The notes beneath the pieces were generated by a model. That model was given only the letters and a program-made list of their open reading frames with translations. It had not been told where the DNA came from and did not search any database. A program made the translations under genes and the position numbers. DNA of 64,000 bases from CAZEAC01 sp964510065 (GTDB lineage Bacteria > Bdellovibrionota_C > UBA2361 > CAIXSY01): NCBI GenBank assembly GCA_964510065.1, contig CAZEAC010000020.1, positions 3,364 to 67,363 on the forward strand, written 5' to 3'. Positions 1-7,620 of this stretch are shown piece by piece; positions within the stretch are counted from its first letter, which is position 1; the number at the start of each line of letters is the position of its first letter.

Positions 1-53
1 TTCAGGAGCCCGGAATAGTACCTTGCTCTCCAACCTAATCGGGGACAATTGTT

Positions 54-419
54 ATGACTGTAGCGCAAAGTCGGATCAACGAGGCGAAGCTTTCTTCGGA
101 TCAATTTGATCAGATTATTACCGCCGGATATCGTAGCTTTCATCCTTCTACGATGTCTCGAGCGCTGGACTATTTGGAAAGTCATGGTCGAGCAGACCCG
201 CTGCAGGTCTCTTCGCTACGGACGCTATGGAACGATTGGAAAGAGTGGCAGGAGCAGAAATCTGACCCCGGGCACCGCAATTTCGCTGGACCAATGACTG
301 TTAAACTTATTTGGCAGCCACGCGAGGAGCGTCTTGTTAAACTTGAGAAGATGACGACCAAACCATCTGGTTTGCACAGTGCAGCGATTTCACATCGCGA
401 ACTGCTCGATACACTTTAA
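54..419 (+). CDS. Hypothetical small protein
   Basis: A 121-residue soluble, charged protein that I do not recognise. It has no signal peptide, membrane segment or known motif. The middle (about residues 35-70) looks helical and is rich in Trp, Glu and Lys. The ATG has a GGGGA stretch about 10 nt upstream that can serve as a ribosome site. No same-strand neighbour is close enough to suggest an operon; the next gene begins about 240 bp on. The coding call rests on length, start context and lack of a better competing frame. Confidence 0.5.
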   Translation: MTVAQSRINEAKLSSDQFDQIITAGYRSFHPSTMSRALDYLESHGRADPLQVSSLRTLWNDWKEWQEQKSDPGHRNFAGPMTVKLIWQPREERLVKLEKMTTKPSGLHSAAISHRELLDTL

Positions 420-657
420 AGCAGCTCAATTACCGGTCTTATCTGTGACTTGGCATTTCTCACCAGGCCTCGGCGCAAGGACATCGATCGCAGGTAAAGT
501 TAAAGAAGTCCCTCGAAGCAGCACAATGGTAGTATCTGCTCACTGAGGTCGCGTAACCAATTTTTTAGGGAATCTAGTTGGCCCGGGCCTTGCAGGAGGA
601 CTCGCCTACGTACGGGATTTCCATCCGCGGCTCTAGGATGATATAATTCTATTTTAT

Positions 658-3264
658 ATGGTTTTACCCGCTGTTTTTCGTATTTGCGCCGAGCCCTCGC
701 GAGCATTCCTATTCCTCGTACTTCTTGCCGCTGCTCCGGTGTCTTCACAACCTGTTATATCAAATATCAGCCCCGATTCAGGGCCACAGCCAATAGAGCA
801 CGGTGTTCCCATAACGTTTAGCACCGATCAGCCAGCGGTATGTCGATTCACTTCAAATTCAAATCTTCTTTCAAATTTTGATTCCATGTCGATGATGGAG
901 TCCGACTTTGCAATAAGCACCGGGCCAAGTGTTCCAGACCCAATTAGGTATGACACACTACCGCTATGGAAAACATCTCACCGCCACGTGGTATCAAATT
1001 TTACCGTTACGCCCAGGCATACCTACTATGTAAAATGTAAAAATCAGCTGGGGCAGCTAAGTACACATAGCACGATTGATTTTTCATCCGTTTCCGGAGG
1101 CTCACCTAACTCGCCGCAGGCGCTGGGCCAACAAGTGACACTCGCGGTGAGCACGAGTGAACCGAGTAGCTGCCGCTTCTCTGCCCAGGCGAATCAAACA
1201 TTTGCGGCAATGGCTCCTTTTACCTCGGACGTCTCCGGGCCAAAGACACTGCATTCTACATCCGGGGCGAGTCCGCTTAATGGCGAGCGACTATTTTATT
1301 ATGTCAAATGCCAAGATGGACAGGGGAAGACTTCGGTACTCGATTACGTTGTTGGCTATTCCGGAATTTCTACTGCCGCACTCGATAATCTTATTCCCGC
1401 CGATCGACGAATTACATGGGCAAATAATGTCGGCGTACTACAAACCGACAACACCACTCGCGGAATTCCTTCTCGTCCCACGCCGAATGGCGCAAACATT
1501 TGCGCGGATGTAAGCGCGGCTCCCTACAACGCTGATAAGACTGGAAGCACCGATGCGACGCCTGCATTTAAGTTAGCAGTTCGCCACTGCCTCGATACCA
1601 AGGCCGACAATCAGGTGATCAGTGTGCCCGCAGGTACATACCGCCTCAATGGACCTGTCGAAGTACAAAAAACTTGGGGTGACTTTTTACCAGTACCGAT
1701 TACGATTCGTGGCGCCGGGTCAGGAGTGACGACAATAAAACAATATGGTTCCGGCTCCTTTACACTCGGAGGAAGTAGCCCTTATCAAACATTTGCACTT
1801 GGGAACGATGCGCAGAAGGGCGACAGCAACATTAACTTAGTCGATCCCTCGATTGTTAAGGTGGGACAGCTTTTAAGGATTGAGCAGGACGGCGATCCTT
1901 CATTTGTTATTAAAAACGGGAACAATCAGACGCCCGCCGGACTAAAGCAGTGGATTCGAGTAACCGGGAAAAGTGGCAATAACATCACTTTTGTGCCACC
2001 GCTTTATCTTTCTTATACGACTGCGCGGCGAGCGACAGTGATTCCTTACTACTATTTTACTGATCTTACTGGCGTGGAGGACATGACAATTGACCACGTA
2101 GGCGATCCGGGAAGCGACTATGCGGGAATATGGATTAATGGCTGTACAAGTTGTTGGATAAAAAACGTCGAGTCGAAAAATGCCGCGACTTACCATTTTG
2201 CAGTCGCGAACTCACTTTTTACTGAAATTCGAGACTCCTATCTACATTCTACCACCGGTGTTGCCGCCCCCAATCAGGCCGGAATTATTCTCTCCTCAAG
2301 TGGCGGAGCGCTGATTGAAAACAACAGCTTTGATCGAATGTATCCCTCGATTGAGGCGTTCGGTGACGTAAATGGCAGCGCATTCGCCTACAACTACAGC
2401 TACAAGCCAACACAGGGCGGCGCAATTAACTCAGATTATTATCTGAATCACGGACCTTTTAATCACATGGACCTTTGGGAAGGTAATGTAGGTGTGTACG
2501 CCGAATCTGATGGATATTTCGGTGGTGCAAGCCACCACACTCTTTTTAGAAACTGGTTTAGCGGCACACATCCAGATCAGGCAGTAGGCCGAATCGCCGT
2601 GGCGCTCAAACGCTGGACCTACTACTTCAATCTTGTAGGAAATGTGTTCGGGATTCCGAATTACAATAATTCTGTCGGAACTTTGAATGGCGCGGGGCAG
2701 TATGAGGCGCTTTCGCGGTATAACGGAAGCTTCCCAGTCATCTATCAATTCGGCTTTCCCAATGTCGGAAACAACTGGGGCACGGGATTAACCAATCCAC
2801 CACATCTGCCAGTTCCCGTCACAAAGCCGGAAGATCTTATCCGCGACGATGGCACTGCGATTACAACGATTTCAAATCAGACGTTGGACGCAAATTTCTC
2901 GAATGGGCAGTTCGATCTTAATGTCGCTGCTACAACCTATCGACACGGAAACTTTGATTACGTGAGCAATGCGGTTGTCTGGCATCCTGCGGTAAATGGA
3001 CGTGTGCTTCCCGCCTCGATGTACCTATCTTCAAAGCCGGCTTGGTTTGGTAACCTGCCCTTTCCCGCTATCGGCCCTGACGTCAGTGGCGGAAACCAAA
3101 CCAGAAAAGCGGCCACCGAACTCCTGACTGATGCAGATATATTGCTGCCAATGGCAAATAAGATTCCCGCGCAAGTATGTTTTGAGCAGGGCAAGATGCC
3201 AAACTGCTTGATTACTGGAAATTCGTTCGCACCTAGCGCTCCACAGAACTTGAAGGTGCAGTAG
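658..3264 (+). CDS. Secreted pectate-lyase-like beta-helix protein
   Basis: An 868-residue exported protein. A signal peptide covers residues 1-30 (hydrophobic core AFLFLVLLAAA, cleavage after VSS). Two similar modules follow, each opening with a CRF motif (Cys62, Cys172) and ending in YYVKC (Cys127, Cys218); they look like fibronectin-like extracellular domains. From about residue 285 the pattern NADKTGSTDATPAFKLAV is typical of the start of Pectate_lyase_3 right-handed beta-helices. It is followed by many short turns with Asn and Gly and phrases such as IENNSFDRM that mark helix rungs. The role is probably binding or cleavage of an extracellular polysaccharide; the substrate cannot be read from sequence. 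The ATG chosen gives an intact signal peptide, although no good ribosome site is visible. Confidence 0.8.
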   Translation: MVLPAVFRICAEPSRAFLFLVLLAAAPVSSQPVISNISPDSGPQPIEHGVPITFSTDQPAVCRFTSNSNLLSNFDSMSMMESDFAISTGPSVPDPIRYDTLPLWKTSHRHVVSNFTVTPRHTYYVKCKNQLGQLSTHSTIDFSSVSGGSPNSPQALGQQVTLAVSTSEPSSCRFSAQANQTFAAMAPFTSDVSGPKTLHSTSGASPLNGERLFYYVKCQDGQGKTSVLDYVVGYSGISTAALDNLIPADRRITWANNVGVLQTDNTTRGIPSRPTPNGANICADVSAAPYNADKTGSTDATPAFKLAVRHCLDTKADNQVISVPAGTYRLNGPVEVQKTWGDFLPVPITIRGAGSGVTTIKQYGSGSFTLGGSSPYQTFALGNDAQKGDSNINLVDPSIVKVGQLLRIEQDGDPSFVIKNGNNQTPAGLKQWIRVTGKSGNNITFVPPLYLSYTTARRATVIPYYYFTDLTGVEDMTIDHVGDPGSDYAGIWINGCTSCWIKNVESKNAATYHFAVANSLFTEIRDSYLHSTTGVAAPNQAGIILSSSGGALIENNSFDRMYPSIEAFGDVNGSAFAYNYSYKPTQGGAINSDYYLNHGPFNHMDLWEGNVGVYAESDGYFGGASHHTLFRNWFSGTHPDQAVGRIAVALKRWTYYFNLVGNVFGIPNYNNSVGTLNGAGQYEALSRYNGSFPVIYQFGFPNVGNNWGTGLTNPPHLPVPVTKPEDLIRDDGTAITTISNQTLDANFSNGQFDLNVAATTYRHGNFDYVSNAVVWHPAVNGRVLPASMYLSSKPAWFGNLPFPAIGPDVSGGNQTRKAATELLTDADILLPMANKIPAQVCFEQGKMPNCLITGNSFAPSAPQNLKVQ

Positions 3265-3480
3265 TTCGCGACGATACAGAAGGGGTCCGCGGGAATCCCG
3301 GTCTTACTCTGAGAACTCTTACTCCCATTGCCTTTCCGAATCTTCCTCTGAAATCTCGCGATTGTGGATTTAATTGGAGTAGGTTGTTAATCACTTCGCT
3401 AGCGCCGTATATATTTTATTTCCGCAACGTTAGATCTTCATTATCACCGCAAAAAATGGCGCTTTTTTCGTGATTTCTCT

Positions 3481-3509
3481 TTGACTACTTTTTAGAGTTA
3501 CAGTATTCT
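3481..3509 (+). promoter_or_regulatory. Candidate sigma-70 promoter
   Basis: TTGACT (3481-3486) and TATTCT (3504-3509) are separated by exactly 17 bp in an AT-rich stretch of the 575-bp spacer between the beta-helix gene and the ABC exporter. Transcription would begin near 3516, ahead of a possible 33-residue ORF at 3544 and about 330 bp ahead of the ABC gene. The rest of the spacer holds small hairpins (AATGCC/GGCATT near 3595-3610, TCCGCC/GGCGGA at 3648-3670) and nothing else that I can support. Confidence 0.45.
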
Positions 3510-3543
3510 TACCAATATAGGGTGACTTCTGGTTCAACATTCT

Positions 3544-3645
3544 ATGAAGAATAGGCAGAAATATATTTCGTTTATGAACGCTGAACAGGCGGGTAATGCC
3601 GATAATGGCATTTACCTTGTCGATTCGGCGTATCCGAAACGTTGA
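3544..3645 (+). CDS. Possible 33-residue peptide ORF
   Basis: An ATG-to-TGA ORF of 33 residues lies about 28 nt downstream of the predicted start site of the promoter at 3481-3509. It precedes an ABC exporter by about 200 bp and is followed at once by a small hairpin (3648-3670). The peptide starts MKNRQKYISFMNAEQ and ends YLVDSAYPKR, with a GNADNG stretch in the middle. It has no signal peptide and no cysteine. A peptide encoded just ahead of an exporter could be its cargo or a leader, but no ribosome site is evident and no maturation enzyme lies nearby, so the ORF may be chance. Confidence 0.22.
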   Translation: MKNRQKYISFMNAEQAGNADNGIYLVDSAYPKR

Positions 3646-3839
3646 TTTCCGCCTTTCTCGCGTTGGCGGAGTCATACCGCTGACGAATTTTCAATACTTA
3701 CAACAAGTCGGGAAATAATAGTCAGGGCGTTGTCGCGGAGCGAGAGCTTCTCTCTCTTTGATTACGCGTGGTGTGGCACTCCAACGAAAAAAAATCGTGG
3801 GTCTCGAAAAAATCGGGATCGGCATGAAGGGATACGTGT

Positions 3840-5645
3840 ATGCAAAAAATGAAAAGGAAAAATGTAATCATCTTCCTTGCGCAAAGCATGTGGGAATATG
3901 CGCGAGGCTACCGAAAATGGGTTGTTCTGTACGCCTCGATGGCGTGCATTGCAATTCTGGTAAGCCTGCTCAGTCCACTAGTGATGGCAAAGTTGATGAA
4001 GCTAGTACAAACGCAGAGCGGTGACACTCTGATTACCGGGGCTGGAAAGTACCTCGCGCTCTACGTGCTGATTGGAGTGGCCTTCTGGCTGCTTCACGGC
4101 CCGAGCCGAGTCATTGAGACAGTAGTGTCATTTATTGTGAAGCGAGCGCTACAGATGACGCTTTTTCACAAAATAACGGCACTACCTATGAAATGGCATC
4201 GCGATCACCACTCCGGCGAGACTATCGACCAGATGGCGAAAGCCTCGCAGGCATTGGGAGACTTCACAGAATGCGGTTTTGAGGTGATTCACCTCGCTAC
4301 GCGCTTCATCGGTGCGGTGGCCGTGTTGACCTGGCTTATGCCTTGGGCCGGCATGGCGGTAATCACGGTGGGCGTCTTTGCTGCCGCGACTATCATGCTC
4401 TTCGACCGGAAACTGGTCGTGCAGTACACCACGCTGAATAAGCGCTTCAACGAGGTAGCGGCATCGATTCAGGACTACCTGACCAACGTGGCGACAGTGA
4501 TAAGCCTGCGCCTCGAGGATCGGGTAGCACGGGAAGTACGCGAAAGGACGGACAGAATACTGCCGCTCTGGCGCGGGAACACCGTGCTCAACGAGCTGAA
4601 GTGGTTTACCACCAATAAGTTCGTCGACTTCACTCATGCTGGAGTGCTGTTCGGATTCATCGTCGTGATGGTGAAGTCTGGCCGAACGATAGAAATCGGT
4701 ATGATGTACGCGCTCAGCGAGTACCTTCGTACCATAGGCGAATCGTTTTACCAGTTCACTTCGAAGTACGGTGATCTGGTGGTGAAATGCGCACGCGTGC
4801 GAAGCGTCGAACATATCGAGCAGGCGTTCGACGAGCAGGTACGCGCCTCAGACCTGGCAAGGCTGCCTGAAGGGTGGCGCCAGATCGAAGTCAGTGGACT
4901 TACCTTCGTGCACGACGGCGTCAGCGATGACGAACGCGCGCTCGGAGTTCGAGGCGTTGACATCACGCTCGAGCGCGGCAAGTCGTATGCCTTTGTCGGC
5001 GAAAGCGGCAGCGGCAAATCGACCGTGCTCAAACTACTTCGCGGCCTGATTCGCCCAGAGTCGGCGCAAGTGAGCGTGGACGGTACGGTCTTGCCGTACG
5101 GCTTGCACCATGTGGCGCACCACACCACACTCATTCCGCAAGATCCAGAGATCTTTGCGGAAACGATCCGCTTTAACGTCGGTATGGGCGTTGCGGCTTC
5201 GGACGAGCAGGTGCGACAAGCGCTAACTTTGGCCCGATTCGCGGCTGTACTTGCACGACTCCCTCGTGGGCTCGATACAAGCATCGCCGAAAAAGGCGTA
5301 AGCCTGAGTGGCGGTGAAAAGCAGCGGCTTGCAGTAGCTCGTGGGTTGTTTTTCGTTCGAGAGAGCAATTCCGAGCTGGTGCTACTGGACGAGCCGACAA
5401 GCAGCGTCGACGGTTATAATGAGCGGCTGATATACGAGGGCGTGCTCCGTGAATTTGCGGATCGCTGCGTGGTAACAGCAATTCATAAGTTCAACCTGTT
5501 GCACCTTTTCGATGAGGTGCTGGTGTTCGCTAACGGGCGCTTGGTTGAACGTGGAACCGTTGAAGAGCTTCGCGAGCGTGGAGCCGAGTTCAGCAGACTT
5601 TGGAACACTTTCGCGAACGAGTCGACCTTAAGGAAGGTTATCTAA
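3840..5645 (+). CDS. ABC exporter, fused membrane and ATPase domains
   Basis: A 601-residue half-transporter of the MsbA/HlyB exporter type. The N-terminal half carries about six membrane helices (first at about residues 28-55). The C-terminal ATPase domain has Walker A GESGSGKST, the signature LSGGEKQRLAVAR, Walker B LVLLDEPTSSVD and an H-loop His in TAIHK, so it should be catalytically competent as a homodimer. There is no peptidase C39 or other accessory domain, and the cargo is unknown. AAGGGA lies about 10 nt before the ATG. Base composition is visibly more GC-rich than in the flanking spacer and the beta-helix gene, which together with its isolated single-gene unit suggests acquisition by transfer. 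Confidence 0.88.
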   Translation: MQKMKRKNVIIFLAQSMWEYARGYRKWVVLYASMACIAILVSLLSPLVMAKLMKLVQTQSGDTLITGAGKYLALYVLIGVAFWLLHGPSRVIETVVSFIVKRALQMTLFHKITALPMKWHRDHHSGETIDQMAKASQALGDFTECGFEVIHLATRFIGAVAVLTWLMPWAGMAVITVGVFAAATIMLFDRKLVVQYTTLNKRFNEVAASIQDYLTNVATVISLRLEDRVAREVRERTDRILPLWRGNTVLNELKWFTTNKFVDFTHAGVLFGFIVVMVKSGRTIEIGMMYALSEYLRTIGESFYQFTSKYGDLVVKCARVRSVEHIEQAFDEQVRASDLARLPEGWRQIEVSGLTFVHDGVSDDERALGVRGVDITLERGKSYAFVGESGSGKSTVLKLLRGLIRPESAQVSVDGTVLPYGLHHVAHHTTLIPQDPEIFAETIRFNVGMGVAASDEQVRQALTLARFAAVLARLPRGLDTSIAEKGVSLSGGEKQRLAVARGLFFVRESNSELVLLDEPTSSVDGYNERLIYEGVLREFADRCVVTAIHKFNLLHLFDEVLVFANGRLVERGTVEELRERGAEFSRLWNTFANESTLRKVI

Positions 5646-5653
5646 CTATTCAC

Positions 5654-5685
5654 AGGGCTGATCCGAAAGGATCAGCCCTTTTTTT
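5654..5685 (+). terminator. Rho-independent terminator of the ABC gene
   Basis: A perfect 11-bp stem (AGGGCTGATCC paired with GGATCAGCCCT) closed by a GAAA loop and followed by a run of seven T. It starts 8 nt after the ABC stop codon and is the clearest terminator in the window. Confidence 0.93.
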
Positions 5686-5715
5686 AAGCACAAACAGCAA
5701 CTGATCTATACAAAC

Positions 5716-5735
5716 ACTCTATTTCAGCATAGAGT
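5716..5735. promoter_or_regulatory. Short dyad, possible operator
   Basis: ACTCTAT and ATAGAGT form a perfect 7-bp inverted repeat around a 6-nt centre. It lies in the 174-bp space between the ABC terminator and the small gene that leads into the sigma-54 activator. There is no T run, so an operator or a 5' untranslated hairpin is more likely than a terminator. Confidence 0.3.
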
Positions 5736-5819
5736 TACGAGCTGATTGCTGTATAAGTCGTACCACAGAAGACCTTAGTTAGATTGTCGCGAATTGGATT
5801 TTTCTGGAGTGCAGTTCTG

Positions 5820-6128
5820 ATGAGTAGTCTGCGAATGGGTTTCCTTTCATGCGAAGGTGGTCAGCGAATTCCCGTCAAAGTGAAGAGATGGCGCGAACGC
5901 ACTCTTGTCGAATGTGATTATCCTCTCGACCTGCTCTCACATCTGGGCCTTGCCGACTTCGCTCGTGATGAGCTCGAGGGAGTTATTGTTCGCGGCGTGG
6001 TTATTCCTGGGGAAGGCGGTTTCTTTCAACTCTTTGATACTTTTGGCGCGATGCATCGCGAGCCTCTCTTTCTCGCACAAGCGGATGCCGACAAAAAATT
6101 TCTAAATTCATTAATATGGGAAGTATAG
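5820..6128 (+). CDS. Small unknown protein coupled to the activator
   Basis: A soluble protein of about 102 residues that I do not recognise. The ATG at 5820 is chosen because a TGGAG lies about 12 nt upstream; a TTG at 5784 and an ATG at 5835 are alternatives in the same frame. The C-terminal part predicts short beta strands (GVIVRGVVIPGEGGFFQLF). Its stop codon lies inside the start of the downstream NtrC-type gene, an overlap of 13 nt that indicates translational coupling. It may therefore be a partner or sensor subunit of that activator, an inference from position only. Confidence 0.6.
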   Translation: MSSLRMGFLSCEGGQRIPVKVKRWRERTLVECDYPLDLLSHLGLADFARDELEGVIVRGVVIPGEGGFFQLFDTFGAMHREPLFLAQADADKKFLNSLIWEV

Positions 6129-7462
6129 GCCATCGCGTTTTAGTGGTCGACGATGAGCCGGCTGTTGCCGCCGCGCACGTGAGCCTCCTTCATCAGCTGG
6201 GCTATGATGCGCAGTACACCGAAGATTCTCGGCAAGTATATAAACTCGTGCGCGAGCTCGGCATTGAAATAGTAATGCTTGATCTACGCATGCCTCTTTT
6301 AGACGGCACGGAAGTGTTAAAAGAACTGCGCCTCCGCGCACCGCAGGTTGGCGTGGTTATCGCTACCGTGGTTAACGATATCGAGCAGGCGGTCCGCGCA
6401 ATCAAATCGGGAGCTTATAATTACCTGCTAAAACCTATCACAGGTGAGCGCCTAGGCGCGATTCTGCGCTCATACTTTGAAAATCGCCAAGGCACCCTAG
6501 TTGGTTCGACTCATTTCACCAATTTTGTGACCCAGGCGCCGCAGTTTGAGGAGATTTTTCGAAAAGTAGTTGCATATGCCAAGGCCGATATCCCGGTTCT
6601 TGTATGCGGCGAAACTGGTACCGGTAAAGAGCTTGTCGCGCAATTTCTTCACGCGACTAGCCCGCGCCGTGACGCCCCCTTTATTGCGGTGAATGTCGCT
6701 GCGATTCCCGAGGAGATATTCGAATCTGAAATGTTTGGCCATCGTCGCGGAAGTTTTACCGGGGCGATCCGCGACAAGATTGGCTATTTCGAAGCCGCTG
6801 GCGAAGGGACTCTTTTCCTTGACGAAATCGGCGAGCTCACTCAGGAGCAGCAGAAGAAGCTCCTTCGTGTGCTGCAAGAGAAGCAGTTTTGCAAAATCGG
6901 CGACACCACACCCGTGCGGATGGCCGGACGAGTCGTTTTTGCGACCAATCGTGATCTAAAGGCACTCTCGCGGCAGGGTCAGATGCGTGAGGACCTTTAT
7001 TTCCGGCTTAGCAGCCATATCGTGACGCTTCCGCCGCTTCGCGAGCGGGGTGGCGATATTAGAATTCTTGCCCGCTACTTTTTTAAAAAATACTGTTCGC
7101 AATATGGACGGCTGCTCGATCAAATCGAGGAAGAAACCTTTGCGATATTAGAGGCATACGCCTACCCAGGAAACGTTCGCGAACTCGAGGGAATAATTAG
7201 CTCGGCGGTATTACTTGAACAGAGCTCGAATCTGCGTGCCTGCTCTCTTCCAAGCCACCTCCTTGAACCTCAGACCAGCACCGATGATCTGACCTCGTTA
7301 GAATCGGTTCGGTTTCAGACAATATTTTCGGCGCTCAATGAATACGATGGCAATCAGACCAAAGCGGCAAAAAAACTTGGGATTGCTCGTGAAACCCTTA
7401 ATCGATTTTTACGACAATACCGTAACCGAGCAGCGGGGTCGTCAAATAGATTCACGCCGTGA
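6116..7462 (+). CDS. Sigma-54 response-regulator activator, NtrC type
   Basis: A 448-residue, three-domain transcription activator. The receiver (about residues 6-120) has Asp12-Asp13, phospho-acceptor Asp56, Thr84 and Lys106, so it is complete. The AAA+ domain carries Walker A GETGTGKE (165-172), a GSFTGA loop (212-217, a variant of GAFTGA keeping the key Thr) and Walker B GTLFLDE (231-237). The C-terminus is a Fis-type helix-turn-helix (about 405-440) with NQTKAAKKLGI. It should bind upstream dyads and drive RNA polymerase with sigma-54 when phosphorylated. Two tandem dyads and a consensus sigma-54 promoter lie directly after its stop codon, so its first target is almost certainly the adjacent methyltransferase operon. 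The cognate kinase is probably the hybrid kinase at 11002. Confidence 0.93.
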   Translation: MGSIGHRVLVVDDEPAVAAAHVSLLHQLGYDAQYTEDSRQVYKLVRELGIEIVMLDLRMPLLDGTEVLKELRLRAPQVGVVIATVVNDIEQAVRAIKSGAYNYLLKPITGERLGAILRSYFENRQGTLVGSTHFTNFVTQAPQFEEIFRKVVAYAKADIPVLVCGETGTGKELVAQFLHATSPRRDAPFIAVNVAAIPEEIFESEMFGHRRGSFTGAIRDKIGYFEAAGEGTLFLDEIGELTQEQQKKLLRVLQEKQFCKIGDTTPVRMAGRVVFATNRDLKALSRQGQMREDLYFRLSSHIVTLPPLRERGGDIRILARYFFKKYCSQYGRLLDQIEEETFAILEAYAYPGNVRELEGIISSAVLLEQSSNLRACSLPSHLLEPQTSTDDLTSLESVRFQTIFSALNEYDGNQTKAAKKLGIARETLNRFLRQYRNRAAGSSNRFTP

Positions 7463-7467
7463 TTTGA

Positions 7468-7507
7468 TGTGATCTCCGATCACAACGCACTGTGATCGCC
7501 AATCACT
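7468..7507 (+). promoter_or_regulatory. Two tandem activator-binding dyads
   Basis: TGTGATC-TCC-GATCACA (7468-7484) is a perfect 7-bp dyad. TGTGATC-GCC-AATCACT (7491-7507) is a close second copy. The centres are 23 bp apart, about two helical turns, so both lie on one DNA face. They sit about 100 bp upstream of the predicted sigma-54 start site, the usual place for enhancer sites of NtrC-family activators. The activator gene ends 5 bp before them. Binding by that protein is an inference. Confidence 0.75.
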
Positions 7508-7565
7508 CCTCTTCCAGTATTTAAAGCTCTACTCCTCTGCAGCTTAACTCCACTCTCCAAGAAGT

Positions 7566-7581
7566 TGGCACAACAATTGCC
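7566..7581 (+). promoter_or_regulatory. Sigma-54 (-24/-12) promoter
   Basis: TGGCAC-AACAA-TTGCC matches the sigma-54 consensus with the required 5-nt spacing between elements. The -12 GC is at 7579-7580, so transcription should begin near 7592, 29 nt before the methyltransferase ATG. A second match (TGGCAC-AGGCA-TTGC, 7622-7636) overlaps the start codon and is more likely a coincidence of codons. Confidence 0.82.
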
Positions 7582-7620
7582 TAAGAGATTCTCGTACGTG
7601 CTTTTAAGGGGGAAATTATT

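Noticed and set aside
500..748. 82-residue ORF on the minus strand
   Set aside because: It overlaps the signal peptide of the beta-helix gene and shows no domain or start signal.
3430..3675. 81-residue ORF on the minus strand
   Set aside because: It overlaps the promoter and peptide ORF, has no ribosome site, and its composition (Lys, Arg, Ile, Thr) looks random.
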